From Aquila chrysaetos chrysaetos (taxonomy: Eukaryota > Chordata > Aves > Accipitriformes > Accipitridae): a stretch of DNA of 64,000 nt. The stretch lies in assembly GCF_900496995.4 (NCBI RefSeq), contig NC_044009.1:10262001-10326000 (forward strand), given 5' to 3'. The notes below the pieces were generated by a model that had not been told where the DNA came from, searched no databases, and worked only from the letters and a program-made list of their open reading frames with translations. A program made the translations under genes and the position numbers. Shown piece after piece: positions 47,301 to 62,300 of this stretch (its first letter is position 1; every line of letters begins with the position of its first letter).

Positions 47301-50300
47301 GTCCTTGGACTTTGGTTCTTTTCTCCACATCTTGCAGGTAGATCATGCAGCAGCAATCAAGGAATATAGCAGGTCTTCAGCAGATCAGGAGGAACCTTTG
47401 CCCCATGAATTGAGACCCTCTGAGGTGTTGAGCATGACCATGGACTATTTAGTGACAAACATTATGGATCAAGGAGAAGGAAACTGTCGAGAATGGTATG
47501 ACTTTGTCTGGAACAGAACTCGTGGAATAAGGAAGGTAAGCACTGATGGATGGAGATGTTTGATGATAGTAAGCAAAAGATCACATAATGCTGTAAAAAG
47601 TGAAGCAAAAAGCAGTAGTGATTCAAATGTTTTGAATTGCAAAGTGACTCAAAGCACAGTTGAAATGAGTTTTCCAAAGGTAGTGCCAGATGACTATGCT
47701 CTTCAACTGTAGCTTAAAAATACATGCAATGCTTTCTTTATCATTCTGGTTAGGATATAACCCAGCAACATCTCTGCAACCCGCTGATGGTGTCTCTGAT
47801 TGAGAAGTGCACTCGCTTTCACATCCATTGTGCTCACCACTTGTGTGAAGAGCCCATGTCCTCCTTTGATGCCAAAATCAACAACGAGAACATGACTAAA
47901 TGCCTGCAGAGCTTGAAGGAGATGTATCAGGACCTGGCTAACAAGGGGATTTACTGCAAGAGTGAAGCAGAGTTTAGAGGTTATAATGTCTTGCTGAATC
48001 TCAACAAGGGTGATATCCTCAGGTGGGAACAACAGATATCACTTGTTTTCTCTCTTTGCCTCTGGGAAGAATCTTGATTAGGATTAAGTCCAGACAAATT
48101 GTAATGGAAGTGGAGAGCTTAGTTGCAAAATTTTTTTGCCAAAGAAAGTGTACTGGAGTAATGTTTTATTTGAATTTTTCAACAGGTCATTTTAAAGTAA
48201 GTGTATCTTTTAAGAAAAGAGTGGGGGGGGGGGGGGGGGGAAGCTTTGTTTTATCTCCTTGAATAACTCAGTAGAGCTTCTGCAGGTAGTAAAAAAACCA
48301 ACCGAACAAACAAAAGTTAAGTCTTCACTATTCTCAGTCAAGGAAAATTTTTTTTTCTCTTCCCAGGGTGGTATCCAAGGAAAAAATATTTTCTGGGCAG
48401 AGTCATACTTTGCTTTTCTGGTCAATCTCTTAACTGCCTTCCTCCCTAGATGTTGGAGTGATGTGCCTAACTAATATGATTATGCAAGCATCATTAGAAG
48501 ATTAATGATCAGTAAATAATGCTGCTAATTTAATTCACAGCCATTTGTTTTGGACAGGAGTTGCATGTCTTGCTTAAAGCTTCTAATTTTAATTCTGTTT
48601 TGTTAAAAGGTTGGTATTAAATTGTGATGTTAATGTTGAAGCAAAAGGTTTGTCTCTGTCTTTTGTCTCCACAGAGAAGTACAGCAGTTTCATCCAGAGG
48701 TTAGAAACTCTCCTGAAGTTAGATTTGCAGTTCAAGCTTTTGCTGCATTAAACAGCAACAACTTTGTGAGATTTTTCAAGTTAGTGCAAGCAGCTTCCTA
48801 CCTGAATGCCTGTCTCTTACATTGTTATTTCAACCAGGTGAGAAATGTAGATGGATATTTTTTAAAGTGTTAATCGGTAAAACAGTCTGGGATTTCTGGG
48901 AGGAAATCTTCTTAGCAGAAAACTTGGTATATATTTAGCCTTAAAAATAATCTTATTCTTGCTTCTTCAGAAGCGTTTAAGAACTTATCAAGAGTTTTCT
49001 GCTGTGATATAGAAGGCAAATACTAAAATGGTCTTCTCAGCATTTTTTTTCCCATAACTGTCTACAAATACATACTGTTTCCCCTGAAAATAATTGGAAA
49101 GCAGAGAAGCAGGCCTGAGACTTTTGCAGAGGAAATATCAACCTGCACTTTTAGAAGCCCTTGCAAGCTTTCTTCTGCATGAGAGTTGCAAAGGGGTATG
49201 CTCAAAATGAGCAGCATTGGAGAGGAGCAGAAACTAGAAAGCAAGTGCATAGAATTTAAAAAGAAAGAAAGTTAAATCTGAATAGTTTTTTGTGTGGATA
49301 TTTGATGACAAAGTACTGATTTCTTTTAAATGCGACTTTCACATTTATAGTACACTTTATAGTACATTTTTGGGTCTTTAACTTAGTAGTTACGTGGCTT
49401 TTTCTTTTGTCTTCCCCCAGATTCGTAAAGATGCTCTCAAATCTCTCAATATTGCCTACACTGTGAGCACCCAAAGATGTACAGTGTTTCCCTTGGATCA
49501 CCTGGTCCGCATGCTACTGTTCAGAGATTGTGATGAAGCAACTGATTTTATAAGTTATTATGGCCTGAGTGTATCTGATGGGTAAGTGTAAGAAAAAGGG
49601 CGTCTGCGCCTTAAGATGCCTAGTGGGGTTAGATTGATGTTAGGCAAAGCATTAATGTGGATGGGCTGCTCCTGCAGTTTGCAACCAGGAAAAGAAAAGA
49701 TCAGGTGAAGGATAGGGGCTGGGCTCTATAAGCAAAGCACTAGGATAGTGATGGGTGCAAATTTTAATAATCTGTTCTATTTTTATTACTGTAATCGTGA
49801 GAAGGTCTTTAATTTTGCACCTTTCCCTCAAGAAATGGGGTTTGTATCCCCGTAACTACTGTGACTTCCCACAATAGCTTTTTTTGCACTTGTGCATCTT
49901 TTTTTACTTGGTTTGATAAGGTGACAAGGGATTTCAAAGATAAATTCCTTCAGGCTTCTGGAAGGTGGTAAAAAACGAGAGAAACCTTTTCCCCCAAAGG
50001 AGAGACTGCATATTGAGCGTGGTCTCCATTGGACTCCAGGTACTTCGTCCCTAGAAAGAGATGTTGTGGATAACCCAGTAGGAGGAAAAAAAAAAAAGTT
50101 TTAGGTTTTATCTTGTAGTTGAATTATAGTAAATTGAAGCTCTGTAGGAAATGAGGATACAGTTCTGTTTCTCAGGAAACTGGCATTACAGTGATGCATG
50201 TAGGGTAGGATGAAACTGAACAGTGCAAACCAGTTTTTAGAGGATGTTGGAGGCCAGTGGTTTGCAGATAAGAGTGTCTGCCATGGAAATGTGTACATTG

Positions 50301-53300
50301 TAAGGTATGCTCATACAGACTTGCAATCTCAAGAGACTGGAGAGGGCAAAAAACTTGAGCGTGTCAGTTAGTGCTCTATTGCCTGTTAACATTCTGTTTT
50401 GAAATAATAGATTAGCCAGACTACAGTTGCCAAGATTGGAAGAAGATTGCAGCTTGTAAAATGACTTCTGTAGATAGCCCTGGCATCTATCACGTGGGAT
50501 GCAGTCTAGGTAAAGTGTGCACGGATAATATACACAGTGGATAAAGGTTAAAAAAAAAGGGACAGAATAGTCCACAGAAGTGTCAGAAATGTTAGTGCAG
50601 CTTGTACTCTGCCCTGGGAGGATAGCTGTGAGGACAGTGCTCTCTGCCTTCACTGCTCTGGTTCCAGACAAAGATCAAGTTCCAGGCTACAGGGAGCAAT
50701 CCTGAGTGTCCATTGCCTGTCTTGCTTTGCTCTGCTAAGCTGTCCAGTTGAAAACCTATAGGTTACTGGAGCTTTGAGGATGTATTGCCTTTTATTTTGC
50801 CCCAGTGCTTACGTGGAGCTGAATCGCTCAGCTTTCTTGGAGCCAGACGGATTACCCAAACCACGTAAATCGATGTTTGTCAGCCAGAAGCTAACTGTCT
50901 CGGTTGGGGAAGTTGTAAATGGTGGGCCGTTGCCCTCAGTGCCTCACCACATCCCTGTGTCCAGCTTCAATGGACAGAACAAGTATATCGGCGGAAGCAC
51001 CCCTGTGGATCAAGCTAGTAGTAGCCAAAAACTCAGCGTAGAAGCAACAGGTATTTGTTGTTATTCTAAAATGCATGTTTAGATACTGCTGAGGAATTTT
51101 AGATACTGCTGAGGAACATACTGCTGCGTCAGCTCTGTGAGTAGTTTTCTTTCACAAAGCAGAAACTGGTTTTGGCTCATGGGTTGAAATTGCATGGAAA
51201 TTGGGATGTAGTGGATGTTTTGATTTAAATGTACTTATGTAGCTGTAAAAGCTAAGAAGCAACCTGATTAATAAAAGGAAACGCACTAACAGAAATGAGT
51301 GCAATTTTGCCAAGACAGGTGAAATAACTTCAGAAAGCTGCCTTCCCGTTTCAGTTTGCAGATTTTGTATTGCAACTCTTTATTCCCACTGTGTGTATAA
51401 TTGTGTTTTTCAAGTTAGCTGAACTTATGCTTTTTTTGTCCTTCTTGAAAGTACAGATATTTTGCATTTATTCAAGAGGTGTGTGTAGGTGCTAGGTGTA
51501 CTTGACATAAACCAGTTGTTTTATTGGGGATGTATGTACTTGGTATTGGAGGTAATGTGCAATGAAATTTTTGAATGTTTTGTATAAAATATTCATAAAT
51601 ACAAATTAGTTTCTATGATACAATTATATTTTTAACTTTAAGGAAGCAAGCTTCTGTTACGGGCTTGTTTTATGACTTGATGAGATTTATCAGACAAGCC
51701 AGCTTTTGAAGATATGAATAGTTTTGGTTCTATTTGTGACTGACCTGGTTTTCTTAATTTTTCTCTTCCTCGCTGCCAAGAAGGAAGAGTAGAAAGCAAA
51801 GGTGTGGATTTAGATGCTGCAGCAGTAAGAGTCCAGCCTCCAGCTCATCTTCTGCCCTCACTGTTACCTCGTCAGCTTGTGCCAGTGCTGCCTCCTGGGC
51901 AGGCAATCTGCCAACCTGCTGGACAACCTGAGCCTCTCTCTTCAAAGCCCCAGCCTGTCTACACAGACACAGTAAGGAAACTTAAACCCGTTATGAAGTA
52001 TTTGGGAAAGATCTGTGAAATATAATAAAAGGTAACAGAGTTCTTAGGTTGTTTCAGTTTTCCAGAATCTGTGTGTGTTATACAGAGTCAAAAGGAGACA
52101 CTCACTGCTTCAGTGCTTTGGATACGTTGAGAAGTTGTTTCCTTGGCCTATTCTGAAAAGAGAAAGTCTTGAGTGACTTCAGATGCAAGCCTTAAATGTC
52201 AATGCTTGTTCCAGCTCCTCCGTAGGATGAACAGTCCTGTCTGTTTAGCATTTATTTGAGAAACCTCTAAGGAGAAAGTGGTAGTAGAAAGTTATTATCT
52301 TTGACTTAGTAGGTAAACTTTGCTTTGGTGAATAATGTTGAGCTGTTTCTTAATGGCACGTATTTCAAATGAGACATGACAAAGTTTTTTTTCTTGTGGT
52401 CATATGACTATTCGTGTTGGGTCTTGAATGTGTACCCTAGGTATCTGTGCTGTTCCCCTTTTTCTCCTTCCCACACGTGTTTAGATACATACTAATGCTG
52501 AGCCCATCTAGGAGTGTCTCATTGCTTTGTAAAGTACAGCTGCCACATTCTACCTAAATGTGGCTACGTTTCAGTGAAGATGAGATCTGGTCATTTGGAA
52601 TTAAATCAGCTAGAATGAGGGAAGCTCTCAAGTAAGAAAATAGGAATCGTTCTCAAAATTCACTTTTCTTAGCTATTATTTCCTAACTTGACTTGCCCAT
52701 ATTTAATACAGAAAGCTGCTTTTGTTTCTGGGCTGTTACTAACCTTTTCGGTAATCAAACACAACAGCCTGGAAATTTTAGGCTAAGTTAGCTTAGCTTA
52801 TAAGTAGAAAATACAGATGATGTTGCCAATTACAGTCAGTTAAACAAGGCTGAAAAGCTTCAGTCCTAATACACATGTGCACCCAGGCCGTCCTGAGCAG
52901 GACTGCATCTTGCTTCAGCTGCTTCCTGTGCTGTGTTGTAGGACATCACCGAAGTGGTGGATGGGCTTGTGCACGATGTCCTCAAAGGAGAGTGCAGAGA
53001 AGTCAGCAGAGCAGGAATGGCTTACGTGACTGCTGCCATCTGGTAAAGAGCGTTTATTGCTGGTACTCCTGGGGTCTGTCACCAAAGCTGCAATTTGCCA
53101 TAGCAGCACTGTGTGCAAAGATCATAAAACTAAGCAAGGCAAGGTCTATAGTGGAGGTGGTCTTACTGATGCAGGGGGGAAAAGCAGACCTTTCTTCAAA
53201 TGTCTGCTACCTCTCTGTTTACACACCAGCTAGCCTAATGGAAGGCTAACTGCAAACCTCTATAAACCTTGCCTTGCATGACACTCACACCACTGCCACG

Positions 53301-56300
53301 AGAAACGCATGTTGCGGAAGGGAAGGTGTCTGAAGGGGGACAAGAGGAGTAAGTCCAGATCTGGCTGTTTCTCTGCTTGAAATAATGCTTCCTCTCCAAG
53401 GCAATTGGTAGAGTCATAGATGTAGGTTTGTGACCAAAACAGTGTATTAGTGCACCAATGTTTTGGTTATTGCTGAACAGCACAGGGTCAAGGCCTTCCT
53501 TGTTTCCCACTCTGCACCCCGTGAGTAGGCTGGGGGTGTGCCAGAGGCTCAGAGGGGACACAGCTGGGACAGCTGACCTAGGCTGACCAAAGTCCATACC
53601 ATGTGATGTCATGGTCAGCAATCAATACTGCATTAAAGGAAGAAGAAGGTGAGGGTTTCTGGCTTCCAGGGTGGTCATTGATTGGAAACTGTCTGGGCAT
53701 TGGTCTGCCTGTGGGAGGTGGTGGCTGACTGCCTCTGCTTTGCTTGGTGGTGGTATGGGTGTGTTTTGTTTTTTTTTTTTTTTTTCCCTTCACCTATTAC
53801 AGTGTTTTTATCTCCATCCATGAGTTCTCTTGCTTTTGTTCTTCCTATTTTCTTCTCTGTCCCAATGAAGGGAGGGGAGTGAGCCAGTAGCAGTGTGGGT
53901 GCTTGACTGGTGGCTGGAGTCAGCCCAGCACAGCAGAGCAAGGGTATGATTGAGAAAAGCACAGACATGGGGCTTTGAATGAAAACTTTCTGGCTTTGAA
54001 AAGAGAACTGCTGTTTCTGCACAGCACCTCGGAAGTCACCATGGAGGAACTTGTGACTGAAGTGATGGGGGAGATCCTCAGACAAGTGGCTGGAAGTGTG
54101 CTTAGTGCAGAACAGGAGCGTGTCAAAGAGGAAAGGCGCAGAGTGGAGGAAGAGAGGTGAGTTGCTGCTTTTGCTGTGGGGCAGGGTGGGCTGTATATAC
54201 GCTTGGGCAACGTAACAACAGCTGGTACCACCCTGAGTCCTTGCACGTGTGCTTAGGCCCTGTGTCTTTCTGCCACGATGACAGCATTCACTTTGTCTCA
54301 CCTTGAACTGCTCTGGGATTGTGCAGGCAGGCTTTCCCTTCTGTATTCTCAGGTGATCTGCTAGTTAGTATTTTGGTGACCTCACAGAGCCACTGTGAAA
54401 ATGGTGGGTGGGAATTTTGGGAACTTTTATTCACCCAGATCTTCCAGAGAAGGAGATGTATCCTGGCCCTGCTGTATGCAGGAACTTTTCCTTCCAAGTG
54501 AGCTACTTGTCTGTAGCTTACTGGAGTAAGAATAAAATAAACCCATTGTTATCTGTATTTTTGAGGGAAACCTGGCTCCATGCAAAACTGTTTAGCAAGA
54601 GAAACCAGCTAGCGGGAACTCAAGTTTAGGCGAATTAACTGTCTGACACTGTGTGTAGTGCTTGTGTAACTAAGCGGCAGGTTTGCCAGTGTAAATCTTT
54701 TCACTTGTGTAAATCTTGCCACTCTTGTCTTGCCACTTGTGTAAATCTTTTCTCCATCCTTCCAGGCAAAAGCAGGAAAGAGAAGAGTTAATAAAGCAGC
54801 TGAGCCAGTTGGTGGGTATGGAGTTAATGGAAGAAGTAATGAAGGAGAGCATTCAAGAAGCTTCAGCCAATGAGTTAAAGTATGTACAACTTACTCTATG
54901 CTATACTTTGCTGTAGGATGTTTTCCTAAGGGTAAGAATTTGTTAGGGAGTGGTGGGCTTCTTGCTTGGGCTTCTCTGAGTTCATCTTCAATAAGCTACT
55001 TCAAAGAGAGGGTAAGTGTATTTGATCGTACAGTGGGCTGCCAGTTTGCAGTTGCACTGTGTCAGGCAGTAGCGGTCCTCCAGCGTGGAGGGAATAGAGG
55101 CACTGTCTAGGACAAGGCTACCCTGTGTGCTTATTTTAATTCTGACTCACTTACAGCTCTCTCGTACACCCTTCTTTGGAAGCCCATGTTCAGTGTAAAA
55201 CTTGAATGACTTCTGATTGATTACAGGCCTTATTTAGAAGGGCCATAGAGTAGAAGTGTGGAAAATCCCTCCCCTTTGCTAAATGTGATGGTCTTCCCTG
55301 TTTGCACCTCAGCCAATTGTATTGGCATTTGCTGCAGTCTCCACCTCAATGGAGGTCTTGGTTTGTTTCATTTTGAACTAGATGTGCCTTAGAAAGAGAC
55401 CAACAAGCCCGTATTGCCCGGTGTTCAGAAGAAGTCTGTGGTCATGTCATGGACTTCTTTCTGGAGGATGAGATTTTCCAGATTGCTAAGGAAACCCTTC
55501 AGGAGCTCCAGTGTTTCTGCAAGTACTTGCAACGGTGAGTTGCCACCCTGTGACACAACTGCTTTTCTTGGGAGTGTTGGCACAGAGTGGTTAATAGAGA
55601 TTGAACTACAGCTGTCTGGTTGCGTTCTTGCTGTCGTCTTGTCTCCTCTATAAGGGTAGGCTTACAGTCTTACTACCAGCCTCTTAATAAGTTACCCAGC
55701 TATGTGTGGGGAGGGGAGCACACCTCATCAGAGTGAGGTGATGAGCTTGGTAGGAGATTTCAGCTTCATTCTGTCCAGAAACTTGTAATAATTTCTCCTT
55801 GTATTCTTTCTGTTGGATACGTGTTTTTCTGGATGTATGCTAAGTGTTCAGTGGCTGTTGTGGTGCTCCAAGGCAGAGATTCATTTCTCCCTGTGCTGTG
55901 CTGCCCCAGTGCAGACAGGTTGAGGTGTGTTTCAGGTGGCATTTCTCACTGCTAAAGAGGAAGCAGCAGGGTAGTCACTTTACTGTGGAGCACCTTCCCT
56001 TGCAGAGTTCTTTCTGTCCTAAAACTGAGTTCACGTGTCTCTTCAGGGGGTGTGTAAATTGCCTTCAGTGTGATAGGGAAGATTAGGGAGTAGCCTAAAG
56101 ATACATGAAACAAATGTACATGCAGCAGTCAAGAAAACTGGATGATGCAGGAATGTTTGTTTGGTTTTTTTTTTTTATAGCCCTGAAAATACCTGAGGAA
56201 ACACAATGAAAGATTTCAATTAATACATTTTTGTGTTACAAAACTGTGTGGTACATGTTTTGAATTATTTGGTCATAGAAAAATAAGACTAGCATCTAAT

Positions 56301-59300
56301 GACGAAGGCTTTATTAAATGTTCTCTCCTTGTTGGTGAATTTGCCTTTTTAAATGTTCCTTAAAAACAGAACAAGAAAAAAAAGAGGCATACCTTTCTTC
56401 TTGCAATAGATGTTGCAAAAGTATTTTCAGCAAGTGCTTGAGGTATCAGAGAAGCTTTGTAATGGATCATTGTAAAACACTCTATGTGCTAGGATTAAAC
56501 ATGCTGATAACAGGGAAGGAAAACTATGCTTGAACTTCTGCCTGGGGAGCACAGTTAGGACAGCTGAGGAAGGGATGAGATGGAATAGCGGCAATCCTGC
56601 TTCCCTCCTGTGATCTCTCTGGCCACTGAGAGCAAGTGCAGCTTGCCAAGCAGAAAGCTGCTTCCTTTTGTCTGCATTGGTTTTTTGAATGGGGCACAAG
56701 GCTGCCCCTTTTGGACACTGCATGTGTACAGCTGGCAGGTCTGTCCTGTGCACGTTCTGCTCGAGCCCTGACTTTGCAGTTGTGTGCAGAAATAAAGCCT
56801 GAGCCTGCTGTACCACCCATGCACACCACCTCACGCTCACCCCTAGGCAGACTGTGACTTGTGGGGTTTTTGAGAGCCCAATCTAGTCTGAAGAGCAAAG
56901 ATGAGAAACCCTGTTTGGTCTGCAGAAGAGTTTATTAATCTGACCTATTTATCTATTCTCTTCCAAAGGTGGAGGGAGGCAGTGGCAGCTCGAACAAAGT
57001 TGAAACGTCAAATGAGGGCATTTCCAGCTGCTCCCTGTTGCGCAGATCCAAAAAATAAACTGAAAGCGCTGTCCCCCAGTGCTGAGTGGCCTATAGCCAT
57101 GGAGAATTTGTGCAAGAGAATTGTAAACCTGGGGAATGGAGGAAAGCTGGGGATCTCTTGCACAAGGTAAGGATACTTATGGTGACAGCAGTTTGCAATC
57201 TCTTTTATTTTTGGAAGGTAAGTTTACAAAGTAGCCCTCTTTGAACCTTCATTGTGAATGTTAATGGTTTTGCAAAACTGGTTTTTCTCAAATTCCCCCA
57301 AAAGACCCTTTCTGCACAAATGTCATGGCAAAGACTGCAAACCTAAAGAAACCTTTCTATTAGTGGCAACTTTCTAAAGTGTCTGCAGTACTTCTCAGGT
57401 CTTAGTGAGTGTTTCTTAAATTTTGTTGAAGTACCTCTTCTATAGCAAAAATTACAACCAAGAATCTTTTGTTTCCAGATTGAATTGGCTGAGGAACAAG
57501 ACAGTGCATGAAATTAAAGTTCAGCACTTCTATCAGCAATTGTTAAGGTATATTGGCGTTTGATCCTCGCTTTCTTTCTCAGCAAATTGTAACAAATGCC
57601 AGAGATCTCAAAAATGTCAGTAAGGAATGGCAAATCATACTCGAGTGTCCATTTGTAGCCTTGCTTCTGGGATTATTTTCCAGATAAGGGAAACTGGAAG
57701 ATAAATTCATCAAAGTGTTAAGCCATCTGATCCTATTGCTGTGGGTGTAACTTTAAGGATCTGATGGATATTATGGGGTTTTTTTGTGCCTGGGATGGGG
57801 CATAGTGGGAGAGGAGTAAATGAGCTGTTACTGGCCTCGCTTGTGGCACGAAGGGATTGATCTAGATGTTTAAAGTGCAGCAGGAGGTCTGCCTTTTCAT
57901 GGCTCATCATGCGCTCTAGTGGCCTGTGTGTTCATTGGAGCAGGGCATTGAAGCAGTGTGGAAGTGAAGCAATACACCTGTGGTCCCACAATCCCCAACA
58001 TAAGGCTCATGTAACCGATCTAGCAGCTGCAGTTCTTGAAGGCAGCTGGTCTGTGATGAAATAGATGGGCAACAGATCTAAAGAATTAGCTCTAGTTTTG
58101 GACTATTTGAACTGGACAGTAGCTACTTATGGTAATGTAACTTGTTCAAAGCAAGAAAAACATTCCCCAGGTGGGAATGAGCACTAGGGGGGGGGTCTTT
58201 TCACCAGCTTCTGTCTCTCTTTAAGTGATTTAGCTTGGACTCCCCTGGATCTTGTCTCATTAATCACTGAACATATTCCAGTTCAACAAGAACAGGTTTT
58301 TTGGAAGGTGCTGTTGGTTTTGCCAAATGATGATGAATATGCGGATGATGATCCCAACAGGTAAGTAAAAGAGTTGATTGCTGGGTCCCTTTCTCAAACA
58401 GGGCAGTGAAATAGAAGAGTAGTAGTATACATTCCTTGATGGTTTGGTTTTTTGTTTTTTTTTTTCCCGTACCATGTCAAATTTCCAGTTTGTTTTTTTT
58501 TTCTCCAGAACACTCTAAGGAATATAGCTGTAGTTTATTGCAGTGGTCTATGTCTTTTCTCCTGACATTGTTCATTGAATTTCTTTTGCTCATGCTGAAA
58601 ACAGAAAACCTTGAGATATGTAGCAGTGTAGTTAATTTCAGGACATTTAATAGCTATTTAGCAAAATCCAAGCAATATGAAGGTTGAGGTTATGATAGAT
58701 TGTGGTATCTTAAAGGTGTTGGTGCTAAAACCCTAAAATGCTTCTTCCCCCCCCCCTCCTTAACTAAAACCCCCAAAACCCACTCCTGTTTGCTAGGGTA
58801 CTGGTGGATTGGTTGAAAGCCAAATTTACGGGAGGCAAAACCTGGAAGAAAACTGCTTCACATACAGAAGGCAGAATTCAAACACTGACTTTATTTAATT
58901 CTCCTGGCATGCAAGGGAGCAGAAGCATTAAAGTCAGTGTGTGTATAAAGGTAGGTGAGAACAATTTCGTGATACCTAACAGGCCATAAAAGCAGGGTGT
59001 GCTCTTTTCCAGTGGATGTTGTGTGGAGGCTTTTCACACTGTGTCCTGTCAGATGGAGGGAGATGATCCTGGGAGGGATGGGGTTGTTGAAAAGGTCTGA
59101 AAAATGATGGAATTTTTCCTTGTTTCCAGTCAACTGAGTAAATACCTGCCTAAATACAGTGCAATAGAGCCCAAATCATCTCGATTCCTGATGCCAAATG
59201 AAGTGCTGAAGTGCACTTTTGTGCTCACCTGCATCTATTGGACACGTGCATTTTTGTCTGTCTTATAACTTGTCTTAGGATTTGTAGAGCTTCTGGTAAT

Positions 59301-62300
59301 GAATGTCAAAGTTGAATACTAATGATAGTAAACTGCAGATTTCAGTATGAAAATAGTTTCATTTAGCTTTAGCTATGTTACTGTTGTCATCTTTGTTACT
59401 TGTATAGGTGGCATATGGCGCGCTGTCTGACTCTGAGCTTGATACAGCTGAGATGCAAAAAGACTTGCTTGGAACCAGCGGTCTCGTTCTTCTCCTGCCC
59501 CCTCGAGTTAGGAGTGAAGATGTTGCAGAAGATGATGTTTATTGGCTTTCAGCTTTGCTGCAGTTGAAACAGTTGCTTCAGGTCAAACCTTTCCACCCGA
59601 TAGTTCCCCTGGTAGTTCTAGTACCTGGTCAGGAAGAGGAGGCCACAGAGAAAGAAGTAGAAGAAGGTAGATAATTATTTCTGTGCCTTGAAAAAACAAT
59701 GTGAATGTTTAGGGCTGCCCTGAGTAGTACTGTTGTGGCTAGTGCAGTCTCTCAAATACAGCGTCTAGTAAAGGGATAGACTGTGAAGTACAATACTTCT
59801 CAAAGCTTTGTGAGAAATCCAGAGGCCTTAAGAACTGATCAATATGGAAAGAAATAAACTTTATTTTGGCTTCCGGTTTTCCTTTGCACACAGCATTTGA
59901 TCCTGAGAGTCTGCAGGCAAGGATGGAGAAGTGATGCTGTGGATGTATGCAGAGTGTGAGACTAGCTAGGCCAGAGTAGGGAGATACGCATTTGTTCTTT
60001 CTTTGTGTATATGGCAGGTTTTCTTATTTTTAAGGTTTGATGCTGCAGGACTTGATTTCAGCCCAGCTTATTTCAGACTACACCATTGTTGAGCTCCCAG
60101 GTTCTATCAATGACTTACAAGGCACGAGAAGGGTAAGAACAGTAACTCACATGAAGAGATATTTGACTGGTTTATCATTAACCTCTCAGCTACTAATGCC
60201 ATATAAGGAATTATGTTCTCAGTAGCTTAAATTGCAGCTGAGTCTTGTGTAATGGGATATTTTTTCTGTTGAAGTTTCTGTAACATAATTTTTGTTCAAA
60301 AAGCTCTTACCCTTTTTTTCTCCACACACTTGAATTTGCTGGAGTTGGGTACTCACTTGTTAATAGTGATTCCAACATCAGCCAGAACTATTCTGAAATG
60401 AAATATTTCTGCTACTTTTCCATTGTTTGTGACTGTTCTATTTTAACTGACTAGAGATCAGTAGCATTTGCTACATAAAAGGTAGTTTCTTCTGTGTAAA
60501 TATTAAACTTCACTTAGTCCAAAATATGTGGATTATGTAAATCCATTCTTGTCTGTCCCGCCTGCATTGACTAGCAGAGCTACCATTGCTGTCTAACAGA
60601 TGGGTGCTGGTGGTGGGTAAGCCTTTGTACCCTTAAGCTCCCAGTCCTAAAATGCAAAGGACCCTTTGTAGCTCTTCTGGCCGCTGTGAGATCACCCAGT
60701 ATTATCCAATCTTGGTGGATGGGACTGAGGGATGGCTCTATACTCTTATGTACGTGAAGGAGGATTGTACGGATCTCTCCCAGGCAGCCTCCAGATACCA
60801 GCTTCTCCCCTTATCCTTCAGTTTGCTGTGTGCTTGGCAATAGTGGCCTGGAAATAATCAAAAACCCATGATGGAAAATGACACTTAAAAGTCTAAAATA
60901 GGTTTTTGTGTGAGAGTCATAGCAGGGTGGGTTGGAGAGGTGGGAGAGGGTAATGGCCAAGCTGTCTCAGACTAAAAGCAGCTCCAGCCCTGTGTTCCCT
61001 TCTCACGGTGTCTGAAGAAGGTGCCCAAGAAAGAAGGAGAGAACAAGGCAAGCCCAGAGTGATGCTCCCCCACAAACCCTCAGAGCTTGTATCTCTTTGC
61101 AGTCTAAGGACTCCCAGGATCAGACATGGCTTTTCTGGATATAGTCACCCTGGGCTAATTTCTGTGAATCTGTCCAATTTCTCCCAGATATGTTTTCAGC
61201 ATCCCCAGTGTCCTGCAGCAGGGAATTCCACTGCATGACTGCACCTGGTGTGAACAGCCTTTTTCTGTCTGTTCCTGAGCCTGCTGCAAGTGAATTAAGT
61301 TTGTGACCACCTAGCTGGAGAATTACTGTTGCAAATACCAGGATGATGATAGTTGACTTGTTTGTATTTTGCTGCATAGTATCTTTAATACCGTTACATC
61401 AAACTTAGGGTTGCAGGATTGAATCCTTTGTGTCCTGATCACTGCGGAGCTGTTTCCAACCACCCATGTTTTGTGTGTCATAGATCTCTGCGGCTGTGGG
61501 CTGGCTGGTTTCCCAATGCCCTGACTCCCTTGAGCTCTGCAGTCAGACCCTTCGGGAGTATGTTGAGGATGGGATTGATGGTGAATTTGGCAAGCGCTTC
61601 TACCATGACTGGAAGGAGAGGCGTTTAGCTGGCCTGCCATCTCAGGAGCCTGGGGTCATCATAGAGCTGTACAACAGCGTGCTGCAGTTTCTTTCAGATG
61701 TGGCATCCTCAGAGCACCTTTGTGACTTGTCTTGGCCTGTTACTGAGTTTTCAGAGCCTGGGGGTAACAAGCTGTTGCCCCACCTGCAGTGGAACATGCC
61801 TGATCACCTGGCCTGGCTCAAGAAGGCTGTGCTGTCCTTCCAGATCCCGTACCTAGATCTGCCTCCATTGGGTGGTATGTACTTCATGCTGCAGTATCCT
61901 CTTGGCAGCATGGTCTTCTCTCAGGTGTGCCTGTACCATGTTGAACTACCAGCCTGTAAGATGGGTAGTTTAGCTTTGTCACAAATCCTTGCAATTTACT
62001 TTTATTGTTTTTTTTTTTTTTTTTTTTCCATAGCTCCTTGGCGTCCTGTTTGCTGCATGATTTTTCAGTATGTGTCTCAGATTGCTAGTTCCTCCCATGC
62101 TCAACCACTGATCCAGTCTCAAGTGGAAAATCTGCTGAGCAAAACTTACCAGAAGTGGAAAAACAGACCATCTGGGAACTCTGATGAAGATGGACCTTCT
62201 GTTGATGAGATCCCTTGGGATGATATCTTGGCAGTCTGCATTGATCATAAACTGAGAGACTGGAAACCACCCAAACTGCCTATTGCTCCAGGTATTGCAT

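Noticed and set aside
47536-47712. Extension of MCM3AP exon 7 past its donor (open to 47712)
   Set aside because: Exon 7 has a good donor GTAAGC after GIRK, and the next conserved block ([19 protein letters not shown]) starts at 47754. Reading on would give an unrelated tail, so it is at most a retained-intron form.
51972-52025. Alternative MCM3AP end [17 protein letters not shown] after exon 12
   Set aside because: This is intron read-through past the donor at 51972. Conserved downstream exons continue in phase from 52942.
61180-61330. Possible repeat relic in MCM3AP intron 22
   Set aside because: Phrases such as GGGAATTCCACTGCATGACT and GAGCCTGCTGCAAGTGAATT recall old dispersed bird elements, but the match is too weak to assign a family or borders.
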